Assembly (NCBI RefSeq): GCF_001431295.2
Contig: NZ_LKAJ02000001.1
Location: 1,860,001-1,924,000 of the forward strand
From: Candidatus Berkiella aquae
Lineage (GTDB): Bacteria; Pseudomonadota; Gammaproteobacteria; Berkiellales; Berkiellaceae
Reading direction: 5' to 3'
DNA length: 64,000 bases
The notes beneath the pieces were generated by a model, which made no database searches, was not told where the DNA came from, and saw nothing but the letters and a program-made list of their open reading frames with translations. This document shows positions 52,292-62,054 of this stretch, one piece after another. Numbering within the stretch: the first letter of the stretch is position 1; the number at the start of each line of letters is the position of its first letter. The translations under genes were made by a program, and so were the position numbers.

Positions 52292-53647
52292 ATGAAATTG
52301 ACTTTTTTAGGCGCAACTGAAACTGTAACTGGCTCTAAATATCTATTAAGTTATGATTCGAAAAAAATATTAATAGATTGTGGTTTATTCCAAGGATACA
52401 AAGAATTACGCCTTAGAAACTGGAATAAATTACCTATTGATCCTAAACAAATTGACGCAGTGATCCTAACGCATGCGCACATTGATCATTCTGGCTATTT
52501 ACCGATATTAATGAAAAATGGATATACTGGCCCTATTTATGCGACAAAAGGGACTAAAGATCTCTGCTCTATCATGTTGCCTGATAGTGGTCATATACAA
52601 GAAGAAGATGCTTTTAGAGCTAATAAATATGGTTACTCAAAACATAAATTAGCACTTCCACTTTACACAAAATTAGAAGCCGAAAAAGTTTTAAAACAGT
52701 TTGTCGTCGTTGAATTTAATGAGCCCTTTAAAATAGATAAAAACTTTCAATTTACATTATTTCCTGCTGGGCACATTTTAGGTGCATCAATAGTGGAAAT
52801 TATAGCCCATCATAAAAAAATAGTTTTTTCTGGAGATCTTGGGCGTCGCAATGATCCTATTATTGACGAGCCAACCAGTATGGTAAGTGCAGACTATCTC
52901 ATTATTGAATCTACATATGGCAATCGTTTGCATGAAAAAACTTCACCATTTAATGAATTGAAAAAAATTATCTGTGATACTGCTAAGCGAGGTGGAACAT
53001 TACTCATTCCTGCTTTTACTGTAGGACGAGCGCAAACAGTTTTATATTATATCCATCAACTTAAATTAAAACATGCTATTCCAGATATCCCTGTCTTTGT
53101 CGATAGTCCTATGGCAACTAAGGTAACCCATTTGCTTGAACATTATGTTGGCGAACATCGTCTTGCCAAAAAGGAGTGCAGTGAGGTAAGCCAAACTGCC
53201 ACTTATATTTCTACCGTTGAAGAATCTAAACAGCTTGATAATTATGCTATGCCAACAATTATTATATCCGCAAGTGGCATGGCTACAGGTGGGCGTGTTT
53301 TACATCATCTAAAGGCTTTTGCTCCATATGCAAAAAATACTATTTTATTCACTGGTTTCCAAGCAGGTGGAACACGTGGGGCAAGAATGATGAATGGTGA
53401 AAAGGAAATTAAAATTCATGGAAAAATGATCCCTGTTAATGCAAGAGTTGAGAATTTAGATACTATCTCGGCACATGCTGATTATGAGGAAATGCTTTAT
53501 TGGTTATCTCATTTTAAACAAAAACCAAAATCTGTTTTCATAACACACGGTGAACTTGACTCTGCAACCTCTTTAAAAGAGAAAATTGAAAATCAATTTC
53601 ATTGGCATTGCGTTATTCCCACTTACATGCAAACAGTAAATTTATAG
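52292..53647 (+). CDS. Metallo-beta-lactamase/beta-CASP ribonuclease-like protein
   Basis: 451 residues. Zinc motif HAHIDHSG is at 61-68, after LTFLGATETVTGSKYLL; the beta-CASP part contains VFVDSPMATKVT and IIISASGMATGGRVLHHLK, and the C terminus the RMMNGEKEIKIHGKMIPV and HADYEEML blocks. Such enzymes (RNA exonuclease/CPSF-like) process RNA; here substrate is unknown. Tightly followed by the phosphorylase gene. Confidence 0.93.
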   Translation: MKLTFLGATETVTGSKYLLSYDSKKILIDCGLFQGYKELRLRNWNKLPIDPKQIDAVILTHAHIDHSGYLPILMKNGYTGPIYATKGTKDLCSIMLPDSGHIQEEDAFRANKYGYSKHKLALPLYTKLEAEKVLKQFVVVEFNEPFKIDKNFQFTLFPAGHILGASIVEIIAHHKKIVFSGDLGRRNDPIIDEPTSMVSADYLIIESTYGNRLHEKTSPFNELKKIICDTAKRGGTLLIPAFTVGRAQTVLYYIHQLKLKHAIPDIPVFVDSPMATKVTHLLEHYVGEHRLAKKECSEVSQTATYISTVEESKQLDNYAMPTIIISASGMATGGRVLHHLKAFAPYAKNTILFTGFQAGGTRGARMMNGEKEIKIHGKMIPVNARVENLDTISAHADYEEMLYWLSHFKQKPKSVFITHGELDSATSLKEKIENQFHWHCVIPTYMQTVNL

Positions 53648-53649
53648 CT

Positions 53650-55158
53650 ATGACAAAAGCTAACACACTTACACTAAAACCATTAGGAATAAATACTTAT
53701 AAAGAAGCGGTTGTGTACATGCGCAAGGATTGTCCTGTATGCCGATCAGAAGGTTTTGAAGCGCCAGCTCGAGTCAAAGTAATTCATAAGAACAAAATAA
53801 TATTAGCTACGTTGAACACCATTGAATCAGATCTACTGACTCCACATGAAGCAAGTCTTTCTACTTTTGCTTGGGAACAATTAAGTGCATCCATTGGCGA
53901 TGAAATTCAGGTGTTTCACCCAGATCATTTAAATTCGCTTGATCATATTAGAGGTAAAATTTATGGCCATGAATTAAATAAAGATGAAATTAGGGAAATA
54001 ATCAAAGATGTTGTTAACGGCTCATTGTCTGATATTCATATTTCAGCTTTTTTAGCCTCCACAGGAGATGATCGTTTTTCTGAACAGGAGATCTTCTATT
54101 TAACAGAATCAATGATTGAAGTAGGAAATCGAATAAGTTGGCATAAAGATTTAATTGTCGATAAACATTGCATAGGGGGCTTGCCAGGAAACAGAACCAC
54201 CCTTATTGTTGTTCCTATTGTGGCGGCTTTTGGGCTCACCATTCCAAAAACTTCTTCAAGAGCTATTACTTCCCCTGCGGGCACAGCGGACACCATGGAA
54301 GTTTTCGCGCCGGTCTCCCTTGATTTGAATGCTATGCGCAAAGTTATTGAAAAAGAAAATGGATGTTTAGTTTGGGGCGGCTCAGTTAATTTAAGCCCTG
54401 CAGATGATATTTTGATCCGTATTGAACGAGCACTTATTCTTGATAGCATGGGGCAGCTCGTCGCTTCTATTCTATCTAAGAAAATTGCTGCAGGATCTTC
54501 TCATGTCATTATCGATGTTCCTATCGGACCAACAGTTAAAGTCAGAACAACGGCATCTGCTGATGAATTAAAAAATTATCTTGAAGCAATAGGTAAAACA
54601 TTGGGCATTGAAGTAAAAACAGTCTTTACTGATGGCAGTCAACCTGTCGGCCGTGGTATAGGCCCTGCATTAGAAGCAAAAGATGTATTGGCTGTTCTCC
54701 AAGGAGATATTAATGCACCTCAAAGTTTAAGAGAGAGATCAATCGCCCTAGCTGGTCAAGTCCTAGAATTTTCACCCAATGTAAGAAAGGGAACAGGTTA
54801 CGCGGTAGCAGAGAAAATCTTAAGTAGCGGCCAAGCCTGGCAAAAATTTCAAGCGATTTGTCATGCGCAAGGTGGGCTTTTTGAACCCCCTATTGCAAAG
54901 CATATGCGAACGATTACCTCCAAGAAGAAGGGAACAATTCTTGCTATTGATAATCGATATTTAAGTCGAGTCGCAAAACTGGCCGGCGCACCACAAGCAA
55001 AGGCGGCAGGAATTAAACTACTCACCCCCATTGGGACAAAAGTAAATTTTGGTGATCCACTTTTTGAAATTCATGCAGAAACTAAAGGTGAGTTACATTA
55101 TGCTGTAAATTTTTTATCGATGGATCATGAAATATTTGATATTGGTGAATTCGAATGA
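53650..55158 (+). CDS. Thymidine/AMP phosphorylase family protein
   Basis: 502 residues from MTKANTLTLKPLGINTYKEA; an upstream frame extension to 53602 lies inside the preceding gene and is rejected. GGLPGNRTTLIVVPIVAAFG and TSSRAITSPAGTADTMEVFA are the nucleoside-phosphorylase II active-site blocks; the about 85-residue N-terminal extension marks the AMP-phosphorylase-like subgroup. It cleaves (d)nucleoside or NMP to base and (phospho)ribose phosphate. Its stop overlaps the PRPP synthetase start by 4 bp, suggesting a joint route. Confidence 0.9.
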   Translation: MTKANTLTLKPLGINTYKEAVVYMRKDCPVCRSEGFEAPARVKVIHKNKIILATLNTIESDLLTPHEASLSTFAWEQLSASIGDEIQVFHPDHLNSLDHIRGKIYGHELNKDEIREIIKDVVNGSLSDIHISAFLASTGDDRFSEQEIFYLTESMIEVGNRISWHKDLIVDKHCIGGLPGNRTTLIVVPIVAAFGLTIPKTSSRAITSPAGTADTMEVFAPVSLDLNAMRKVIEKENGCLVWGGSVNLSPADDILIRIERALILDSMGQLVASILSKKIAAGSSHVIIDVPIGPTVKVRTTASADELKNYLEAIGKTLGIEVKTVFTDGSQPVGRGIGPALEAKDVLAVLQGDINAPQSLRERSIALAGQVLEFSPNVRKGTGYAVAEKILSSGQAWQKFQAICHAQGGLFEPPIAKHMRTITSKKKGTILAIDNRYLSRVAKLAGAPQAKAAGIKLLTPIGTKVNFGDPLFEIHAETKGELHYAVNFLSMDHEIFDIGEFE

Positions 55159-56042
55159 AACCACTTCTTTTATCATTGTATACCTCCCCTTCTTTTCTCG
55201 ATGGATTCAAAGATTCCAGTCAATTTGACTTGGGCAATCTCACCGTCCGTGAATTTCCTGATCAAGAATCTTACATTAAGTACGATACTGATGTAAAAAA
55301 ACGAGATCTTGTTTTTATTGTCGCTTTAGATAAACCTAATTCTAAATTCTTGCCGCTTATATTTGCTTCGCAAACAGCGAGAGAATTAGGTGCCCGCAGC
55401 ATTGGACTAATAGTTCCTTATCTACCCTATATGCGTCAGGATAAGCAATTTTTATCTGGCGAAGCGGTTACTTCAAAATATTTTGCAAAAATGTTATCAG
55501 ATAACATTGATTGGTTGATAACGATTGATCCCCACTTACATAGATATCACTCACTTAACGAAATATATAAGATCCCTACTACTGTTTTGCATGCTAACGA
55601 TCTTATTTCAACTTGGGTACAACAGCATGTTTCCTCGCCTCTTATTATTGGTCCAGATAGCGAAAGTGAGCAATGGGTAGCAACTATTGCGAAAACACTC
55701 AATTCACCCTACAAGATCCTAGAAAAAATTAGAAAGGGTGATAATATTGTTCAGATTAAATTTCCCAACTTTAGCGACTATCAGGATTTCACACCAGTAT
55801 TAGTCGATGATATCATTTCAACAGGCACTACGATGGTTGAAACTATCACACATTTGAAAAATATTAAAATGAAGGTCCCCATTTGTATTGGCGTTCATGC
55901 AATCTTTGCGCATCATGCTTATGAAAATATATTAGCAGCTGGGGCAAAATCAGTTATTACCTGCAATACCATCGAACATATTTCAAATGCGATTGATGTG
56001 TCTAGTCTTATTAAGACTTGTTTAACAAATATTAAATTTTAA
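55155..56042 (+). CDS. prs: Ribose-phosphate pyrophosphokinase (PRPP synthetase) family
   Basis: 295 residues, shorter than housekeeping Prs (about 315). ARSIGLIVPYLPYMRQDKQF carries the RQD loop, TIDPHLHRYHSL the DxH motif, and VLVDDIISTGTTMVE the PRPP-binding site. Probably a second, specialised PRPP synthetase working with the adjacent phosphorylase. ATGA overlap with that gene indicates coupled translation. Confidence 0.9.
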   Translation: MKPLLLSLYTSPSFLDGFKDSSQFDLGNLTVREFPDQESYIKYDTDVKKRDLVFIVALDKPNSKFLPLIFASQTARELGARSIGLIVPYLPYMRQDKQFLSGEAVTSKYFAKMLSDNIDWLITIDPHLHRYHSLNEIYKIPTTVLHANDLISTWVQQHVSSPLIIGPDSESEQWVATIAKTLNSPYKILEKIRKGDNIVQIKFPNFSDYQDFTPVLVDDIISTGTTMVETITHLKNIKMKVPICIGVHAIFAHHAYENILAAGAKSVITCNTIEHISNAIDVSSLIKTCLTNIKF

Positions 56043-56086
56043 TAACAGCCACACCGATCAATAGGCCCAAAGGCTACTCTCATATA

Positions 56087-56857
56087 TTATTTAGCTGTGT
56101 AGCCACCATCAATCACCAATTCACTTCCTGTCATAAACTTGGATTCATCTGAAGCCAAATACACAATGCCCCAACCGATGTCGTCAGGCTCTCCAATATG
56201 TCCTAAAGCGTGTAAAGGTCCAACTGTATTTAAAAAAGCTTTCTTGCCACCATCAAATTTGTCGGCGATCTCGGCAACGAGTGGAGTCCATATGTAGCCT
56301 GGATGAATTGAATTAACTCTGATTTTATCTTTTGCATAAAAGAGAGCATCGGTTTTTGTCATCAATGTCACAGCGCCTTTTGAGGCATGATAAGGAGGTA
56401 AGTCAGGAGCGCCTATAAGGCCATAAATAGATGATAAGTTAATAATGCTCCCGCCTTTTACTTTACGCATATAGGGAATAACATGTTTAGTGCAAAAAAA
56501 TACCCCTTTTACGTTAACCGAAGTGACTTTATCCCATTCTTCTTCCGTTACTTCATCGGTGGGTTTATTGACCCCGGCTATACCGGCATTATTAACTAAT
56601 GTATCAATACGACCGAATTTTTCTTCAATATCTTTGAAGGTATTCTTAACATCCTTTTCAGTCGCAGTATTCATTAACCAGAATTTGGCTTGACCACCGT
56701 CTTGTTGGATGGATTCCGCAAGTTTTTCACCTTCTTCTTGATTAATATCCGTAATAGCTACCTTTGCCCCTTCTTGGGCTAGTAAGATGGATGCAGATCT
56801 ACCAATGCCCAATGCGCCACCGGTTACAATTGCCACCTTATTTTTGACTCGATCCAT
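56087..56857 (-). CDS. Short-chain dehydrogenase/reductase
   Basis: 256 residues, classical SDR. Cofactor motif TGGALGIG near residues 12-19, NNAGIAG, the catalytic Ser in IINLSSIYGL and Tyr/Lys in YHASKGAVTLMTK, then GYTAK at the end. Acidic Asp 37 in ITDINQEE suggests NAD preference. Resembles glucose 1-dehydrogenase-type SDRs. Leftward, 31 bp after the alcohol dehydrogenase gene at 56889, so probably co-transcribed with it. Confidence 0.92.
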   Translation of the reverse strand: MDRVKNKVAIVTGGALGIGRSASILLAQEGAKVAITDINQEEGEKLAESIQQDGGQAKFWLMNTATEKDVKNTFKDIEEKFGRIDTLVNNAGIAGVNKPTDEVTEEEWDKVTSVNVKGVFFCTKHVIPYMRKVKGGSIINLSSIYGLIGAPDLPPYHASKGAVTLMTKTDALFYAKDKIRVNSIHPGYIWTPLVAEIADKFDGGKKAFLNTVGPLHALGHIGEPDDIGWGIVYLASDESKFMTGSELVIDGGYTAK

Positions 56858-56888
56858 TATATGCTCCTAGTATTAGGGTTTACTAAAT

Positions 56889-57875
56889 CTAACTAATTTG
56901 TATTACTGCAGCACCTGAAAATCGCCCCATTCGCAAATCCTCAAGCGCTTCGTTTGCTTTTTCTAAAGGATAAACATTCACTTGTGTTTTTATTGGAACT
57001 TGAGGCGCGATTTTTAAAAACTCTTCACCATCTTTTCTGGTTAAATTAGCGACAGAACAAACATGTCTTTCCCCCCACAATATTTCATAAGGAAACGAAG
57101 GAATATCTGACATATGGATCCCAGCACAAACTACTGTGCCTCCTTTGCGGATGTTCTTTAATGCTAAAGGAATTAAACACCCATCTGGTGCAAAGATGAT
57201 GGCAGCGTCTAAGGCAGTGGGGGCTATCTCTTCCGAATTTCCTGCCCATACCGCCCCCAAGCTTCTCGCAAATTCTTGACCCTTTGCATCTCCCTTTTTA
57301 ACAAAGGCGTAAACTTCTTTGCCTTGATAAACAGCTAGTTGACTCAATATATGAGCGCTAGCACCAAACCCATAAAACCCAATCCGCTGTGCCGTCGCTA
57401 TTTTACTCAGGGCTCTATAGCCAATTAGACCAGCGCAAAATAAGGGAGCAACTTGGAGATCAGGGTAATTCTCGGGAACAGGGAAACAAAATTGACTATT
57501 GGCAACACAATACTCAGCAAGCCCACCATTCAATTGATAACCTGTATATTGAGCGTCATCGCAAAGATTTTCTTGGCCCTGTCCACAATAGAAGCAATGG
57601 CCACAACTGCCTCCTAGCCAAGGAACCCCCACTCGTTGGCCGATTTTAAAACCTTCTACAGCAGATCCTAGCTCTTCGACTATTCCTACTATTTGATGCC
57701 CTGGGATAAGGGGCAGTTTTGGTTTGTTCAATTCTCCGTCAATGATATGCAAATCAGTACGGCATAGTCCGCAAGCAGACACACGAATCAGCAATTCAGT
57801 TTCACTCGGCGTGGGAATACGCACCTCTTGAAGCTTTAACTTTTCTCCCATTTTATTAAATACCATTGCGCGCAT
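56889..57875 (-). CDS. Zinc-binding alcohol dehydrogenase family protein
   Basis: 328 residues. Catalytic ACGLCRTDLHIIDGEL and IPGHQIVG, structural zinc SCGHCFYCGQGQENLC, and the unusual cofactor loop GFYGFGASAH in place of GxGxxG mark the alternative zinc-ADH subfamily (adh_fam_2). Reduces or oxidises alcohol/aldehyde with NAD. Different from the 51210 enzyme, with which it shares only the fold. Confidence 0.92.
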   Translation of the reverse strand: MRAMVFNKMGEKLKLQEVRIPTPSETELLIRVSACGLCRTDLHIIDGELNKPKLPLIPGHQIVGIVEELGSAVEGFKIGQRVGVPWLGGSCGHCFYCGQGQENLCDDAQYTGYQLNGGLAEYCVANSQFCFPVPENYPDLQVAPLFCAGLIGYRALSKIATAQRIGFYGFGASAHILSQLAVYQGKEVYAFVKKGDAKGQEFARSLGAVWAGNSEEIAPTALDAAIIFAPDGCLIPLALKNIRKGGTVVCAGIHMSDIPSFPYEILWGERHVCSVANLTRKDGEEFLKIAPQVPIKTQVNVYPLEKANEALEDLRMGRFSGAAVIQIS

Positions 57876-57971
57876 GGCTGATCCCTATTCTTATCTAGCT
57901 AGCCACCTAAGGCTTGTGGTTTATAAGGCCATAACAACTATACTGTAATTAAAATTATAACTGGATTTCAC

Positions 57972-59954
57972 ATGTCGCACGTCTTATTTAACAATATACT
58001 TATTATTTTAATAACCTGTATTGTTATCACCGCTATTTGTCAGCGCATTAAGCTGCCCGCAATTATTGGTTATATTGTCGTGGGGATCTTGGTTGGCCCA
58101 TCAGGAATCGGGCTTATATCGGGATCTGAAGTGATAAAACTCATTGCAGAATTTGGCATCGTGTTCTTGATGTTTATGGTGGGCTTGGAATTTTCACTCA
58201 CCCATTTACTACGACTTAAAAAAGATGTATTTCTCTTCGGCGGCCTACAAGTTCTTTTAAGTATTTTAGTCACGCTAGTCATTGGGCATTTATTTGAAAT
58301 GACATCAATGCAATTGTTAATCGTTGGCTGCATTGTGGCCATGTCGTCGACGGCAATTGTGATAAAACAACTCACAGAACAACTTGAAATCAACTCCCCT
58401 TATAGCCAACATGCCATTGGCATCTTACTGTTTCAAGATTTAGCTGTTATCCCTGTTCTTATTTTATTGCCAAGCTTATCAGATCTGACAATTCATTCAT
58501 TTATTAATCAGCTTGGTCTTGCTCTTTTAAAAGGGATAGCAACCATTATTATTATTCTGTTTATTGGAAAGCGCATTTTAAAACCAATTTTTTATAATAT
58601 GAGTCAAGCTTACTCTCTAGAGTTATTTACCCTCACGACTTTAACCATCACATTATTTTGTGCCGGAATAACTGCTTTTGCTGGGCTTTCGTATTCCCTG
58701 GGAGCATTTTTAGCAGGTATGATGCTAGGTGAGACTGAATTTAAACATCAAATCAAAACTGACATTCGCCCTTTTAAAGATATTTTACTGGGATTTTTCT
58801 TTATCACAATAGGTATGCAATTCAACACTCACGTTATCGTAACAGCGTGGAATTGGACATTATTAATGCTAGTTGCGCTGGTTATATTTAAAGTTTTATT
58901 AATAACACTATTAGGATTATTTTTTACCAAATCAAAAGTTATTGCTACTCAAACTGGACTCATATTAGCACAAGGAAGTGAATTTGGATTTGCCATTCTC
59001 ATTAGTGCATTGTCGTACAATTTACTCCCTACCGACTATGGCCAGGTAATACTTGGAGCGCTTTTACTTAGTATGATTCTTGCGCCTTTAATTATTAAGT
59101 ACCATCAAAATATAATTAATTTACTTTTTTCTAGTTCTTCACCTACTGAAGATAGCGAAGAAGCTAATATTCATCAAGCAAGTCAAACTCTTGATAATCA
59201 TATCATTCTCTGTGGGTATGGCCGCGTTGGTCAAAATATTGCACGTTTTTTAGAAAAAGCAAATCTTCAATTTATTGCATTTGATTTAGATCCTACCCGC
59301 ATAAAAAATGCTCGACTGGCGGGAGACAATGTTTTTTATGCCGATGTAACTGATTATGAAATTCTTAAACATGCTGCGATTGATAAATGCCGTGCTGTTA
59401 TTATCAGTTTTATTAATCCACCTGCTACCAATAACATCATAGAGCAAATAAGAAAACATCATCCCAAATTACCTATCATTGCAAGGAGTCACGATGAAAA
59501 CGAGACTAATGTTTTCTATGAGAAAGGAGCAACAGAAGTCATTCCTGAAATATTAGAGGCTTCATTAATGATTGCTTCACATATTTTATTACTCATGAAT
59601 ATACCTCCCAAGCAAGTTTATAATTGGATAGATGAAAGTCGCCACAAACGGTACGATTTACTGCGGATGGTTTTCCCTGGACACGAAAGTCATTTTTCAG
59701 AAGAAGGTGAAGCTTCCAAGGACGGACTAAACGCTATCCTATTATCAAAAGGTTCATATGCTATTAATCGTAATTTAAGCGAATTACCACTCTCAAAATT
59801 AAACATTAAAATCACCGCCATCCGTAGAGGAAGCCAACGCTTTATTGACCCTTCGCCTTCAATGACGTTGCTTGAAGGAGATATCGTTGTTTTATACGGC
59901 ACTCTCTCACACCTTGAGCATGCCGAAAAAGTTTTATTAATTGGAGAAAATTAA
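57972..59954 (+). CDS. CPA2 monovalent cation:proton antiporter with RCK domains
   Basis: 660 residues. About twelve hydrophobic spans fill residues 1-380 (MVGLEFSLTHLLRLK is a CPA2 signature; LGAFLAGMMLGE in the carrier core). An RCK-N domain begins at HIILCGYGRVGQNIARFLEK (about 412-431) and an RCK-C domain ends the protein (about 560-660). KefB/YbaL-type antiporters export K+ or Na+ against protons and are gated by nucleotides. Confidence 0.93.
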   Translation: MSHVLFNNILIILITCIVITAICQRIKLPAIIGYIVVGILVGPSGIGLISGSEVIKLIAEFGIVFLMFMVGLEFSLTHLLRLKKDVFLFGGLQVLLSILVTLVIGHLFEMTSMQLLIVGCIVAMSSTAIVIKQLTEQLEINSPYSQHAIGILLFQDLAVIPVLILLPSLSDLTIHSFINQLGLALLKGIATIIIILFIGKRILKPIFYNMSQAYSLELFTLTTLTITLFCAGITAFAGLSYSLGAFLAGMMLGETEFKHQIKTDIRPFKDILLGFFFITIGMQFNTHVIVTAWNWTLLMLVALVIFKVLLITLLGLFFTKSKVIATQTGLILAQGSEFGFAILISALSYNLLPTDYGQVILGALLLSMILAPLIIKYHQNIINLLFSSSSPTEDSEEANIHQASQTLDNHIILCGYGRVGQNIARFLEKANLQFIAFDLDPTRIKNARLAGDNVFYADVTDYEILKHAAIDKCRAVIISFINPPATNNIIEQIRKHHPKLPIIARSHDENETNVFYEKGATEVIPEILEASLMIASHILLLMNIPPKQVYNWIDESRHKRYDLLRMVFPGHESHFSEEGEASKDGLNAILLSKGSYAINRNLSELPLSKLNIKITAIRRGSQRFIDPSPSMTLLEGDIVVLYGTLSHLEHAEKVLLIGEN

Positions 59955-60017
59955 GGTTCTACGCATACCAATGAGTACATGTGGGCGCACACATAAGCAA
60001 TTACAAGGGAATTAATC

Positions 60018-60455
60018 ATGTTAATTGACTGGGAAAACTTTACTCCATGGTTATCTTTATTGGGAGGTGTATTAATAGGAATAGCAACCTCCTTACTTCT
60101 TTTAGTCAATGGGAAAATAGCCGGAATCAGTGGCATTCTTGGGGGATTATTGCGCTTACCTCGAGGTGATATGTCATGGCGCATCTTATTTTTACTAGGG
60201 ATGATTTCCGCCCCGATCTTCTATAGATTCATAATCGGTGATCCTACAATTAATATTGAAGCAGACTGGTTAATGAATATTATTGCCGGCATATTTGTTG
60301 GTATAGGAACGCGTATAAGTAGTGGTTGTACTAGCGGACATGGGGTATGTGGTTTATCGCGCCTATCATTGCGTTCACTTATTGCGACACTTACATTCAT
60401 GTGCATAGGCATTATTACTGTATTCATTGTTAGGCACATCTTAGGTGGAAGGTAA
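60018..60455 (+). CDS. YeeE/YedE-family membrane protein, first half
   Basis: 145 residues, about four membrane helices. SSGCTSGHGVCGLSRLSLRS contains the conserved Cys of the sulfur-transport family thought to move thiosulfate or related sulfur species. Paired with the next gene as a split YeeE. Confidence 0.88.
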   Translation: MLIDWENFTPWLSLLGGVLIGIATSLLLLVNGKIAGISGILGGLLRLPRGDMSWRILFLLGMISAPIFYRFIIGDPTINIEADWLMNIIAGIFVGIGTRISSGCTSGHGVCGLSRLSLRSLIATLTFMCIGIITVFIVRHILGGR

Positions 60456-60456
60456 A

Positions 60457-60882
60457 ATGATTAAATTATTTTCATTTATATCAGGTTTTATTTTTGGTAT
60501 CGGCTTGCTGATATCAGGAATGGCAAACCCATCGAAAGTTCTTGGGTTTTTAGATATTACAGGAATTTGGGATCCTTCCTTAGCGTTTGTCATGATAGGG
60601 GCAATTATTATCGGATTCTTCGCATTCAACTACGCTAAACGTGTAAAAAAGACTATAACTGGTGAAGCAATAAAACTATCCACAACGCAAAAAATTGACA
60701 AAAAATTAATTTTTGGCAGCATACTATTTGGTATTGGCTGGGGGTTAGTTGGATTTTGTCCAGGTCCTGCCATTGTTGCTCTTGGCGCGGCTAAACTCAA
60801 GGCTTTGTATTTCACAGGGGCAATGCTCATTGGCATGCTATTTTATGAGTTGTTTCAAACAAAATCATTTTTGAAATATTAA
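60457..60882 (+). CDS. YeeE/YedE-family membrane protein, second half
   Basis: 141 residues from MIKLFSFISGFIFGIGLLIS; a longer start at 60445 would overlap the partner gene. About four helices; SGMANPSKVLGFLDITG and GWGLVGFCPGPAIVALG hold the second conserved Cys. Separated from its partner by one base. Together they should form a full sulfur-compound transporter. Confidence 0.88.
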   Translation: MIKLFSFISGFIFGIGLLISGMANPSKVLGFLDITGIWDPSLAFVMIGAIIIGFFAFNYAKRVKKTITGEAIKLSTTQKIDKKLIFGSILFGIGWGLVGFCPGPAIVALGAAKLKALYFTGAMLIGMLFYELFQTKSFLKY

Positions 60883-60966
60883 AATGACGTTGCTTATGAT
60901 GCATTTCTATTAAATGGCCATCCTAAATCGAATCCTTGGACCGCGCCTGTTAATGTGGGAGTCTTT

Positions 60967-61245
60967 TTATCCTAAAAATGCCCTATTTTCTTGAATGCTA
61001 CTAATCGCTTCTGCAAAGAAAGCTACATTTAAAACTTGTAAACATTTCCCTAATGCTCCATAAGGATCCAATAAACCTGTCACAGCACCACCCACACCCG
61101 CTAACAAAAAACCTGAACTATATAAATTGTTCTTATTGCTAACGGTATAACCAACAACACCTAATGTCGCACCCCATGCAGCAGCTGTTAAAGCAAAAAC
61201 ACCACCATGGATAGAATTGAGAGTTTTTTTATCAAGTTCATACAT
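60967..61245 (-). CDS. Second double-glycine-leader, bacteriocin-like peptide
   Basis: 92 residues from MYELDKKTLNSIHGG, chosen because GGAG lies 9 bases upstream; the longer frame to 61317 adds no leader-like sequence. The leader fits the GG-type export signal. The mature part is Ala/Gly-rich with hydrophobic stretches (VFALTAAAWGATLGVVGYTV, FLLAGVGGAVTGLL). No peptidase-ABC transporter or immunity gene nearby. Similar in size and design to the gene at 32570 but not closely alike in sequence. Confidence 0.7.
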   Translation of the reverse strand: MYELDKKTLNSIHGGVFALTAAAWGATLGVVGYTVSNKNNLYSSGFLLAGVGGAVTGLLDPYGALGKCLQVLNVAFFAEAISSIQENRAFLG

Positions 61246-61600
61246 AAGATTAATCTCCGGAAACATTGAGACTTGCCCTTTTCCCCAGAGGGTAAGAAAC
61301 GATATTGAAAACAGCAAAGAAAATCTATTTACAACACAATTTAAAATTTGATAATGTACACGAATCGTGACTGCAAAGTGTTACTAGCACTTTACAGCCA
61401 CTCACCATAAGCAAAACTTAGTGGAGTTTAAGCCCATGGCTACGCGCATTTTATTACATTCTTTCTCAGTTAAAAAGCTCGCCAATCAGCGAAACCATAA
61501 CCTATTGTTTTTACAGCAAAAATTCCTTACCTAAAACCGTTCTCAACCTCCGGTTTTAATAAGATTTTGTTTACTTACTAATCAGTAGGGATGTATTGCT
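61246..61600 (+). other. Gene-poor interval with a possible 32-residue leader ORF and hairpin
   Basis: ATG 61436 preceded by GTGGAG encodes MATRILLHSFSVKKLANQRN and 12 more residues, stopping at 61534. Its end overlaps AAAACCG (61533-61539), which pairs with CGGTTTT (61551-61557). Together with the next gene at 61601 this has the outline of a leader peptide and attenuator, but the signal is weak. Nothing else is visible. Confidence 0.3.
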
Positions 61601-62053
61601 ATGCAAGCTTCTTATTCCTTTTCGCGCATCATTTCTGATGCACGCCAATTCACGCGCACGACAAAAATATCGTTGGCTGAAGTGTTGTTTGTTTTCAGTC
61701 ATTCACAATTAACTGAAACAGAAAAAATGCTTTGGTTATTTTTGGCGATGCATGCCAATGAACAATTCAACTGCCGATTTTCTTATATGCAATTATCATT
61801 TTGCCTCAATTTATCATCAGAAATTCTGCACGTTGCTCTCAAGCGCCTAATAGCCATGGGCTTTTTAGATACGGAAGATTTGCTCGATTCATTCACACCA
61901 CTTGCGTTAATGAAATTTTGCCAATTTTCAGTGCAATTACCATTAGAAGGCTTATTAGCCTTAAAAAAGGCACCTAAATTATCGGTAAATTTACCCAAAA
62001 GAAAACCGATCACCATTAATTTATTAAATAACCGTTTAAACCAAAGGAGTTAA
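61601..62053 (+). CDS. Hypothetical protein with helix-turn-helix-like core, 150 residues
   Basis: Mostly helical. LTETEKMLWLFLAMHANEQF, SYMQLSFCLNLSSEILHVAL and KRLIAMGFL read like a winged-helix replication/regulator domain (HTH_36-like), then a basic C terminus (LPKRKPITINLLNNRLNQR). It is followed at once by a 47-residue ORF with a perfect ribosome site. No family firmly recognised. Confidence 0.7.
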   Translation: MQASYSFSRIISDARQFTRTTKISLAEVLFVFSHSQLTETEKMLWLFLAMHANEQFNCRFSYMQLSFCLNLSSEILHVALKRLIAMGFLDTEDLLDSFTPLALMKFCQFSVQLPLEGLLALKKAPKLSVNLPKRKPITINLLNNRLNQRS

Positions 62054-62054
62054 A

